Source of the DNA: Candidatus Melainabacteria bacterium
GTDB lineage: Bacteria; Cyanobacteriota; Vampirovibrionia; 2-02-FULL-35-15
Assembly (NCBI GenBank): GCA_023250175.1
Contig: JAHFBD010000154.1
Span: 1-5,546, forward strand
Direction: 5' to 3'
DNA: 5,546 nucleotides
Shown here: positions 1 to 5,546 of the stretch, in pieces
How the letters are laid out: the number at the start of each line of letters is the position of its first letter
How positions within the stretch are numbered: the stretch's first letter is position 1
Translations under genes and position numbers: made by a program
Notes under the pieces: generated by a model
Database searches by the model: none
Told to the model about the DNA's origin: nothing
What the model saw: the letters and a program-made list of their open reading frames with translations, nothing else

Positions 1-1987
1 AGTTTTAAGACATTGCATTGTTGATGTACATAGACTTAATACACCAAGCCATATTGAAGGTATTAATAAATGGGACTCTACTGTAGATAGCTGGGGACTT
101 GGATACATCCAGCATTTATATTCAACACCAGAATTTCTTGAAATAGCTTTTCCTGGCTCACTTTCCGGAAGTAATCCTTTAATTAGACCGTGGAAATTGG
201 GCTCAAGAACAATTTCACAAAATCATAAAAAAGCAAAAGAGTTAACAAAACAAATAACACGATATTTGGCAGAAATTAAACTTCAGTGCTTACAAGATGG
301 CAGAGTTAATGCTAATAAAATAAGAGAGATTACTGATTGGAACAAACAATTTAATCTTGAATTAGATGGCTGTGTAAAAAGAGGTGGGTTTAATAATACT
401 TATGAAGCATTGAAAGAAGTTTACTCACATCTTTTTGGTTTTGACAAAGAAGAGCAAATTAAACCATGGGAAATTAAACATGGTCATCTGTGGACTGGTA
501 TTGAGGGAAAAAGATTATTTAGATTAGCTTTTGCTTATAGTTTAGCTACTTCTGGTTTAGGAAAATTTAAATGTGATTCTGAACCACTTATTACTTTCAC
601 AAAATCTGATTTAATAAAATGGAAAAGCCAGCAAGCACAGAACAGAATGTTCTGGAGTAAAGAGTTTTTTCAAAGATTCAATCTTACCGGAGCATTTCAC
701 ACAGTAGCAAATGGAAACATTAATCGGGCTTTTGAAATTTTACTTGGTAAGTATGATAAGGTTCATGATTGTTTTGGAAATACAGACATTACTCGCAGCG
801 ATGTAGAAGGCAGAAACAGTGTTTATTCAGAACTTGTTTCAAATTGTTTATCCGATATTGTACCAGTTCAACCTATTAGTTTTAATAATGACAAGAACTT
901 AAGTGTAAATATTAAAATACCACCTTTCAAGCTAGAAGGGACTTTTCTTGAAAAGGTACTTAATGACAAGAGGTTAACTTTATTTAAAACAATTTTATAT
1001 GAGGCTTTAATTGTATCTATATTACCCACACAAGAAAAAGATGACACCATCCATGGATATGATAAGTTGACAGCATTAGAAAAAATATTAAGTGCTAAGT
1101 ATCCGCAAAGCTCATCCAGTAGTAGCAAACCTATTATTTCAGGAAAAAAACTCTTCATCCTATTAAAGATGCTGAAAAATAAAATAGTAGATGAAACGAA
1201 TTTAAGCGATGAATTAAAAGTAAGACTTAAAAACACAATAGAAGATTTATTAAAATATCGCCCATATGAAAAGACAAATAAAAGAGGTGTATTAAATTCC
1301 GTAATCCAACTTGATCTGGAATTTGGTACAAAAAATAATTTGCTTTCTACCTTAAATTCAGTTTTAGAATACACGTTGGAAGTTATTTTGATAAATGAGC
1401 TGACAAATATGAATAAAACAAAAAAAGACGGAGAGCTTACAGGAGAACCAACAGAAACATTTACAAGAATCTCTGAAAAAATATATACACAACTACAATG
1501 CAATGAAATAGAATCCCTACAACAAGAAGCTCTTGGAGTTAAACAACCTTCTGATGAAGATACTATTAATAATTGTACAGAAGAAAATAGCTGGGATATA
1601 GAATTTAATGATGAACCAAATAAAGATAATGAAATTAGCACAGAAACTCGACTAATTTACGAAGGAAAGATAGAAGAAAATCCTATCATTATAAAAACCT
1701 TACTAAGACTAGGACAAGATGATAAATATAGACAAAGGTTTTTAAAGCGGTCATCATTTCTTTTATCAGCAAACGAATTAAAGCTTATTCATCAAATCAG
1801 AAACACCAAAATAAAACCAAATGATTTCAATTATCGCTGTTTAAGAACAAAACAACTTCCGGCTACAAATATAAGCAGCATCGTTGATAAAGAAGAAAAA
1901 GAACTATTACAATCCATAAACGCTCTTAGACAATTAATATCTTATACTTTATCTAGATACCCTGAATTGGTTTCATCAAATAGTTGA
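1..1987 (+). CDS. Large repeat-containing protein of unknown function, 5' end outside window
   Basis: I do not recognise this gene. The frame is open from base 2 to the TGA at 1985-1987, giving 661 visible residues. The first in-frame start-like codon, TTG at 197, lies inside a conserved repeat and has no ribosome site, so it is not the true start. Numbering from the codon at 2-4, three degenerate repeats occupy about residues 21-66, 110-158 and 204-249. They share an I-x-x-W-type start (W24, W113, W207) and a helix with a conserved Glu (E44, E135, E245); the first two end in I-[RK]-P-W (W64, W156). Between repeats 2 and 3 is a W-T-G-x-E-G stretch. This resembles Trp/Pro-Trp repeat proteins such as DUF4046, from memory only and unverified. 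From about residue 250 on, the protein is charged, probably helical, with a six-serine linker near residues 370-376 (mixed codons) and an acidic region near 515-545. No signal peptide, membrane segment or catalytic motif is visible in this part. Confidence 0.85.
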   Translation, partial: VLRHCIVDVHRLNTPSHIEGINKWDSTVDSWGLGYIQHLYSTPEFLEIAFPGSLSGSNPLIRPWKLGSRTISQNHKKAKELTKQITRYLAEIKLQCLQDGRVNANKIREITDWNKQFNLELDGCVKRGGFNNTYEALKEVYSHLFGFDKEEQIKPWEIKHGHLWTGIEGKRLFRLAFAYSLATSGLGKFKCDSEPLITFTKSDLIKWKSQQAQNRMFWSKEFFQRFNLTGAFHTVANGNINRAFEILLGKYDKVHDCFGNTDITRSDVEGRNSVYSELVSNCLSDIVPVQPISFNNDKNLSVNIKIPPFKLEGTFLEKVLNDKRLTLFKTILYEALIVSILPTQEKDDTIHGYDKLTALEKILSAKYPQSSSSSSKPIISGKKLFILLKMLKNKIVDETNLSDELKVRLKNTIEDLLKYRPYEKTNKRGVLNSVIQLDLEFGTKNNLLSTLNSVLEYTLEVILINELTNMNKTKKDGELTGEPTETFTRISEKIYTQLQCNEIESLQQEALGVKQPSDEDTINNCTEENSWDIEFNDEPNKDNEISTETRLIYEGKIEENPIIIKTLLRLGQDDKYRQRFLKRSSFLLSANELKLIHQIRNTKIKPNDFNYRCLRTKQLPATNISSIVDKEEKELLQSINALRQLISYTLSRYPELVSSNS

Positions 1988-2058
1988 CAATAAATTTATA
2001 TTTTCTTAATTAGGTTAGGGCTCTTTATTTATGTTAATCTATTTCTTGTTTAACACTT

Positions 2059-2994
2059 ATGCAATCTTTAAAAGAAAAAAGGATATTAGTATATGGAGCC
2101 GGAGCCGTTGGAAGCTATTACGGCAGCATGCTTGTGAAAGCCGGGTATGATGTGACTTTTATAGCACGAGGAAACCATTTTCAGGTTTTAAAGGAAAAAG
2201 GATTAACCTTAATACGAGATAAACAAAAAGAAAATATACAAATAAAAGTATTTGACAACATAAAAGACCTTAACAACTTTGACTATATCTTTATTTGTGT
2301 TAAATCAATAGATACAAAAATAGTAGCTCTAGATATAAAAAACATTATCAGTGCAAATACCACTGTAATATCTTTGCAAAATGGAGTTGAAAATGAAAAA
2401 GTTATTACTACTATAATCGGGGAAAAGCCTGTTATTGGTGGGCTTGTCTTTGTAGCTGCAAAAATAGTTGAGCCAGGAATAGTCTACCAATCTGGATATA
2501 ATGGCGGATTAATTGGGGAGCTGGATTGTACAAAGTCACAAAGAATAGATGATCTTTTTAAGATTTTTCAATCCGCTGAAATAGATGTAAAAATCTCAGA
2601 TGATATTAATGCTGATCTCTGGAATAAGCTTGTGTGGAATGCATCATTTAATTCTGTAAGCGTACTCACAGGAAAAACAGTAGACAAAATGCTTGAAGAA
2701 GATTATGAATTAATCAAAGATATAATGACTGAAGTAAAAAATGTAGCAGTTGCTCTTAAAATAAATGTTAGACCCGACACTGTAGAGTTTAATTTAAATC
2801 GTTCCAAAGGATTTACTGGGTTTAAAACCTCCATGCTTCAAGACTATGAACGTGGAAAACCTCTTGAAATTGAAGAGTTAGTTGGGGTAGTTATTAAAAA
2901 AGCAAAAGAGAACAATATTTATGTGCCTAATATTCAGAATGTTTACACTAAGTTAAAAAATAGGATAGGGACAGATTACATTGTAAAAAATTAA
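2059..2994 (+). CDS. panE: 2-dehydropantoate 2-reductase (ketopantoate reductase, PanE/ApbA family)
   Basis: Cytosolic enzyme that reduces 2-dehydropantoate to pantoate with NADPH, a step towards pantothenate and CoA. The 311 residues match the usual family length (about 300). The N-terminal Rossmann fold begins with the dinucleotide motif GAGAVG at residues 13-18. L-Q-N-G at 106-109 gives the conserved Asn (N108). The C-terminal helical domain carries the catalytic-lysine signature W-N-K-L-V-W-N-A-S-F-N, with K190, N194 and N198 spaced as K176/N180/N184 of the E. coli enzyme. S258 and E270 in the S-M-L-Q-D...E segment match E. coli S244/E256 in spacing. The ATG at 2059 lies directly before the Rossmann strand and fits the family, but no Shine-Dalgarno is visible upstream. 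It follows the repeat-protein gene by 71 bp on the same strand. Paralogous ApbA-like reductases acting on other 2-keto acids exist, so the exact substrate is inferred. Confidence 0.9.
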   Translation: MQSLKEKRILVYGAGAVGSYYGSMLVKAGYDVTFIARGNHFQVLKEKGLTLIRDKQKENIQIKVFDNIKDLNNFDYIFICVKSIDTKIVALDIKNIISANTTVISLQNGVENEKVITTIIGEKPVIGGLVFVAAKIVEPGIVYQSGYNGGLIGELDCTKSQRIDDLFKIFQSAEIDVKISDDINADLWNKLVWNASFNSVSVLTGKTVDKMLEEDYELIKDIMTEVKNVAVALKINVRPDTVEFNLNRSKGFTGFKTSMLQDYERGKPLEIEELVGVVIKKAKENNIYVPNIQNVYTKLKNRIGTDYIVKN

Positions 2995-3043
2995 TTTTTA
3001 TACACTTGTAACCTTTGGTTTCATGAATTTAATCTTGCTTTTG

Positions 3044-3049
3044 TATACT
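3044..3049 (+). promoter_or_regulatory. Possible -10 element (TATACT) before the small membrane-protein pair
   Basis: TATACT matches five of six bases of the -10 consensus and ends 4 nt before the ATG at 3054. No good -35 box is found 16-18 bp upstream. If it works, transcription would begin near 3056, which would exclude the ATG at 3054 and favour the ATG at 3081, or else give a transcript that is leaderless or almost so. In AT-rich DNA such a match can be chance. Confidence 0.25.
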
Positions 3050-3053
3050 TTGC

Positions 3054-3263
3054 ATGGTGATTACTGAACAACAAAAATATATGTCAGGCATTTTAAGAAA
3101 TATTGGGTTTGCTTTATTTGCACCACCAGGATCAATAGTATTCCAATGGATTGTACTTAAGAAAAGTCTCTTTTTAGGAAATTCAAGATATGCTATGATT
3201 GCTTTTATACTGGCATGGCTATTTATAGCTAGTGGATACGTGATATTACAGGAGAAAAAATGA
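3054..3263 (+). CDS. Small two-helix membrane protein, unknown function
   Basis: A 69-residue protein I do not recognise. A short polar N-terminus (residues 1-14) is followed by two likely membrane helices at about 16-35 and 46-65, separated by a loop with K36, K37 and R45. The tail is E-K-K. The first helix contains A-P-P-G at 23-26, which would kink or break it. The clustered loop and tail positives suggest loop and terminus positions, but the orientation is ambiguous. Its stop overlaps the start of the next small gene in ATGA, and that gene's ribosome site lies inside this one; this coupling is the best argument that it is real. The ATG at 3054 has no Shine-Dalgarno. An in-frame stop at 3030 excludes a longer product. 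The ATG at 3081 (60 residues) is an alternative start that keeps both helices. An antisense frame at 3029-3268 is judged to be a shadow, since the hydrophobic pattern and coupling favour the plus strand. Confidence 0.68.
   Translation: MVITEQQKYMSGILRNIGFALFAPPGSIVFQWIVLKKSLFLGNSRYAMIAFILAWLFIASGYVILQEKK
3250..3254 (+). promoter_or_regulatory. Ribosome binding site AGGAG for the 39-residue membrane protein
   Basis: AGGAG lies within the last codons of the upstream 69-residue gene, 5 nt from the ATG at 3260 and 8 nt from the ATG at 3263. It is the strongest Shine-Dalgarno-like site I see in front of any gene in the window, and it supports both the short gene and its coupling to the gene before it. 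Confidence 0.65.
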
Positions 3264-3379
3264 TGCATATTGAATGGTCTGGCGAATTGTTTTTTGTAAT
3301 ATTTATACTTGGATTAATTAGCTTAGCTGGATTTATGTTAATTGATCAATACATTCAAAAGAAACAAAAAAAGAGTTAA
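3260..3379 (+). CDS. Very small single-helix membrane protein, translationally coupled to the preceding gene
   Basis: A 39-residue frame (38 if the second ATG, at 3263, is used), not recognised as a known family. It has a short N-terminus with H-I-E-W, one strong hydrophobic segment at about residues 10-29 (ending F-M-L-I), then a basic tail (K-K-Q-K-K-S). By the positive-inside rule this gives a bitopic protein with its C-terminus in the cytoplasm. A clear AGGAG at 3250-3254 sits 5 nt before the ATG at 3260 and 8 nt before the ATG at 3263; the spacing favours 3263, while 3260 gives the classical 4-base ATGA overlap with the upstream gene. The good ribosome site, the coupling and the helix-plus-basic-tail design support a real gene despite its size. 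Its TAA at 3377-3379 overlaps the end of the convergent MCE gene. Confidence 0.62.
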   Translation: MMHIEWSGELFFVIFILGLISLAGFMLIDQYIQKKQKKS

Positions 3380-4650
3380 AACAATAACCTAAATAGTAAA
3401 AATCTTTTACCAAACTTCTTTGAGATTTTTTGCAAATTTTCACTAGTTTCTCTGGTCTTTTGAGCAGTAATTTTTATATTGTCTATACCATTTAGTTCTC
3501 CGGTGAGTTTATCCAGTTTTTCAGATAATGAATTTAAATTTGTAATTGTCTTTGGTAGTTCAAGCTCTTCTTGTGTTTTTCTTAAATCTTTTATAAAAGA
3601 TGATAACTCTGTCGAGGTATCTTTTGCTGTTTGCCCAATCTGTAAAATATCTTTTGCTAATCCTTGCTCATTTAAAAGCTTTGCTACTTGCTCAGTAATT
3701 ATATTCAACGATGCTGTAGTCTGTTTCAAATCCTTCCTTACTTGTTCATCTCCAATAATTTTATTAATATTTTCTCCAACCTGAACAACACTAGAAGAGA
3801 GCAAATTGGAGCTTGTTGCTAAAGTTTCTAATTTTTCACTAGTTGTACTTAATAACACACTAGCCCCATCAATTAGTTTATTTATATCCTTTACCACTTC
3901 TCTTGTATCCTGAACAGTCTCTCGAAGCAACTCTACATCCTCATCTTTGACTAATTTATTAATCTTAGTAATTGCTTCTCTAAATGCTTCTGCTGATTCT
4001 ATATTTGCTTTCATAAACCGTTCAAATCGAAGGGGTTCTTGAGTTAAAAAAATTGGTTTGAAATTATTAGCTGTTGATTTTCTGTTTATTACAGGACTAA
4101 TTTCAACATATTGTTCTCCAATTAATCCAGTGGGAACAATACTCACTATAGATAAAGGACCAAACGGTATATTGTCCTTAGTAATGACTAACACTATTTC
4201 AACATGATTATTATTTTCTTTTGATTTTTGCTGTTCTAAGGCAACACCTTGTTGGGTATGAATTTGAGAATCAATTTTTAATTGCTCTATTTTATTTTTT
4301 AAGTCACTTACTTCTTTTGAATCTTTTATTTCAGCAAGTCTTTTTTCTACAGTTTCTTTTTCTTTAAGCTCTTTTTCAGCCAAGACAAACATTTCATTAG
4401 TCACCGTTTGGGTTTTATCAGAATGATTTTTTCTTAAAACCGGCTTTATGCTTTCTACTACACCAACTCTCAAACCACTCCACCTTACAATTGCACCTTC
4501 TTCAAGTCCACTTACATCCTCAAAATGAATTTTTATTTTTTTATGATTATATAGCTTATAACCTTTTAGCCAAAACAAACTAAAGGTCAAAATACAAAGA
4601 CCAAGTACTGTAATTATAGAAACTTTAGTAAGATCATCTTGTTTAGACAT
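3376..4650 (-). CDS. MlaD-like MCE-domain lipid-transport protein with coiled-coil insertion
   Basis: Substrate-binding type component of an Mla-like ABC lipid transporter, anchored in the inner membrane and facing the periplasm; it would pass phospholipid-like molecules between the membranes. The 424 residues begin with a signal anchor (helix at about 10-28, no lipobox). The MCE domain starts at about 38 with F-E-D-V-S-G-L-x-x-G and V-R-W-S-G-L-R-V-G-V-V (43-65). It resumes at about 149 and includes the usual G-L-I-G-E-Q-Y-V-E-I-S-P (175-186). About 70 charged residues between these halves, probably coiled coil (near 86-142), interrupt the domain. Residues about 215-405 are long helical, heptad-like sequence typical of MCE tails. 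The protein ends in a basic-aromatic tail, K-K-F-G-K-R-F-L-L-F-R-L-L-F. The ATG at 4648-4650 fits the anchor, though no clear Shine-Dalgarno is seen. No MlaE permease or MlaF ATPase gene is adjacent, so the partners must lie elsewhere. Confidence 0.9.
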   Translation of the reverse strand: MSKQDDLTKVSIITVLGLCILTFSLFWLKGYKLYNHKKIKIHFEDVSGLEEGAIVRWSGLRVGVVESIKPVLRKNHSDKTQTVTNEMFVLAEKELKEKETVEKRLAEIKDSKEVSDLKNKIEQLKIDSQIHTQQGVALEQQKSKENNNHVEIVLVITKDNIPFGPLSIVSIVPTGLIGEQYVEISPVINRKSTANNFKPIFLTQEPLRFERFMKANIESAEAFREAITKINKLVKDEDVELLRETVQDTREVVKDINKLIDGASVLLSTTSEKLETLATSSNLLSSSVVQVGENINKIIGDEQVRKDLKQTTASLNIITEQVAKLLNEQGLAKDILQIGQTAKDTSTELSSFIKDLRKTQEELELPKTITNLNSLSEKLDKLTGELNGIDNIKITAQKTRETSENLQKISKKFGKRFLLFRLLF

Positions 4651-4665
4651 AGATAACTATTCTTG

Positions 4666-4677
4666 ACAATTAATTGT
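4666..4677. promoter_or_regulatory. 12-bp perfect palindrome in the divergent mlaD-like/sat intergenic region
   Basis: ACAATTAATTGT reads the same on both strands. It lies 16 bp upstream of the MCE gene start and 88 bp upstream of sat. Such a site could bind a dimeric regulator controlling one or both genes, but it is short and AT-rich, so chance is a real alternative. The TTGACA overlapping its left side (4663-4668) has no matching -10 box. Confidence 0.25.
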
Positions 4678-4726
4678 TATTGTTGGTTCCGGTTTCTATC
4701 ATCTTTTAAAGATAACAGAAATGGGT

Positions 4727-4732
4727 TAGAAT
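4727..4732 (+). promoter_or_regulatory. Candidate -10 box of the sat promoter
   Basis: TAGAAT matches five of six bases of TATAAT and lies 33 bp before the sat ATG, which would give a leader of roughly 27 nt. The 17-bp-upstream position (4704-4709, TTTTAA) is a poor -35 box, so an activator or an alternative sigma factor may be needed if this site is used. Confidence 0.35.
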
Positions 4733-4765
4733 TGGTAAGTCACTCAATTTAGAAAGCAGGAAATA

Positions 4766-5546
4766 ATGACTACAAATAATACAAGAAATACAGAAACAAT
4801 AAGTCCTCACGGTGAAGTATTAATAAACTGTTTTACATCAAAACCAGAAACAGACTCATTAAAAAAGGAAGCTCTTAGCTTTAAAAGCATAAATATATCA
4901 AAGCGGATTTTATGTGACTTAGAAATGATAGCACTTGGTGCTTTTAGCCCATTAAATGGATTTGTTGGAAAAAATGACTATGAATCTATTGTAGAAAGTA
5001 TGCGATTAAGTAATGGTCTTATATGGCCTATTCCTATTACATTGCAAGTAAATGAAGAGGACTATAAAAACATAAAGAATGAAAATAGAGTTGCCTTAAA
5101 AAACGAACAAAATGAAATCATAGCTATTCTAGAACTAAAAGAAATATACCAACCAGACTTAAACAAAGAAGCACAACTGGTTTACAAAACAACAGATACA
5201 AAGCATCCTGCTGTTAAATACTTATTTGAAGCCGGGAAATATTATTTGTCTGGTGACATCAAAGTTCTTGCACACACATATGATGAATTTCCAGAGTACA
5301 ATCTCGGTTGTTCTGGCACACGAAAAATGTTTACCGAGAATGGCTGGAAAAGAGTTGTTGCCTTTCAAACACGAAATCCTGTTCATAGAGCACATGAGTA
5401 TCTTTTAAAAGTTGCACTCGAAACTATCGATGCCTTAATGCTCCATCCAACAATGGGAGAAACAAAAGGAGATGATATCCCTGCAAACGTAAGAATGAAA
5501 TGTTACCAAACAATATTAGATAAGTATTTCCCAAAGAACAGAACAC
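4766..5546 (+). CDS. sat: Sulfate adenylyltransferase (ATP sulfurylase), N-terminal part; continues past window
   Basis: Cytosolic enzyme joining sulfate and ATP to give adenylyl sulfate (APS) and pyrophosphate, the first step of sulfate activation. 260 complete codons are visible of a family usually near 390, so roughly two thirds are present and the frame runs off the right edge without a stop. Visible hallmarks are S-P-L-N-G-F at residues 61-66, a G-C-S-G-T-R segment shortly before the active site, and the nucleotide-binding signature Q-T-R-N-P-V-H-R-A-H-E at 201-211 with its HxxH pair (H207, H210). H-P-T-M-G follows. This is the stand-alone Sat type, not the CysD/CysN heterodimer. The ATG at 4766 is preceded by AGGA at 4758-4761 (spacing 4 nt, a little short). 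It is transcribed divergently from the MCE gene. The direction of use (assimilation, or APS reduction or oxidation in respiration) cannot be told without its neighbours. Confidence 0.95.
   Translation, partial: MTTNNTRNTETISPHGEVLINCFTSKPETDSLKKEALSFKSINISKRILCDLEMIALGAFSPLNGFVGKNDYESIVESMRLSNGLIWPIPITLQVNEEDYKNIKNENRVALKNEQNEIIAILELKEIYQPDLNKEAQLVYKTTDTKHPAVKYLFEAGKYYLSGDIKVLAHTYDEFPEYNLGCSGTRKMFTENGWKRVVAFQTRNPVHRAHEYLLKVALETIDALMLHPTMGETKGDDIPANVRMKCYQTILDKYFPKNRT

Noticed and set aside
1108..1128. Run of six serines as a possible slippage or repeat-expansion site
   Set aside because: The codons are mixed (AGC, TCA, TCC, AGT, AGT, AGC), so there is no simple DNA repeat; it is most likely a flexible linker.
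868..1641. 257-codon antisense frame opposite the repeat-protein gene
   Set aside because: Its product is a monotonous S/F/L/V-rich sequence, as expected from the reverse of K/E/N/T-rich coding DNA. It shows no motif, and the plus-strand frame is continuous with a longer gene on both sides.
1984..1989. TTGACA, a perfect -35 box between the repeat protein and the reductase gene
   Set aside because: No acceptable -10 box lies 16-18 bp downstream; the best options match only about half the consensus. It also overlaps the stop codon.
2984..3000. AT-only inverted repeat around the reductase stop codon
   Set aside because: It has no G-C pairs and would not form a stable terminator; it is expected by chance in AT-rich DNA.
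3029..3268. 79-codon minus-strand frame opposite the small membrane-protein gene
   Set aside because: It lacks a ribosome site and a coherent hydrophobic pattern. The plus-strand frame has two helices and is coupled to the next gene.
3398..3431. Inverted repeat AAAAATCT ... AGATTTTT followed by T, a possible terminator for the small plus-strand genes
   Set aside because: The stem has one G-C pair and a 17-nt loop. It lies in the coding sequence for the MCE C-terminus, so composition and protein sequence explain it.
3479..3784. 101-codon plus-strand frame inside the MCE gene
   Set aside because: It is the S/F/C-rich reverse image of the heptad region of a clear MCE-family gene.
4663..4668. 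TTGACA upstream of sat
   Set aside because: The position 17 bp downstream (4686-4691) is GTTCC-like and not a -10 box. The TAGAAT at 4727 is far too distant to pair with it.
5226..5408. 60-codon plus-strand frame within sat
   Set aside because: It lies out of frame over the conserved ATP sulfurylase signature, so it is a shadow.

Overview
The window is AT-rich bacterial DNA holding four larger genes and two very small ones. All coding is dense: the longest stretches without a gene are 71 bp (1988-2058), 59 bp (2995-3053) and 115 bp (4651-4765). I see no RNA gene, insertion sequence or CRISPR array. The MCE/MlaD-type lipid-transport protein implies a two-membrane (Gram-negative type) cell. 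The low G+C and K/N/I/E-rich proteins fit several lineages, including Melainabacteria/Margulisbacteria-like relatives of Cyanobacteria. That placement is a guess; nothing here fixes the taxon.

Layout, left to right. (1) Positions 1-1987 (+) hold the 3' part of a large protein I cannot name. Its reading frame is open through the left edge, so its start is outside the window. The visible N-terminal third contains a degenerate repeat of about 90 residues with conserved Trp and Pro-Trp positions. (2) Positions 2059-2994 (+) encode a ketopantoate reductase (PanE/ApbA family) with all the key residues I can check; it would serve pantothenate/CoA synthesis. (3) Positions 3054-3263 and 3260-3379 (+) are two tiny, overlapping, apparently co-translated membrane-protein genes of unknown function. 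(4) Positions 3376-4650 (-) encode an MlaD/MCE-family protein with a signal anchor, an MCE domain interrupted by a charged predicted coiled coil, and a long helical C-terminal region. Its stop codon shares a TTAA palindrome with the stop of the second small gene. (5) Positions 4766-5546 (+) hold the first 260 codons of a stand-alone sulfate adenylyltransferase (Sat), which runs off the right edge.

MlaD and sat are divergent, with a 115-bp shared intergenic region holding a 12-bp perfect palindrome and a candidate sat -10 box. The genes do not form one obvious pathway. The window looks like ordinary chromosome with housekeeping functions (CoA precursor synthesis, lipid transport, sulfate activation) interspersed with unknown genes. 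The least explained items are the repeat protein, the coupled pair of small membrane proteins and the interrupted MCE domain.
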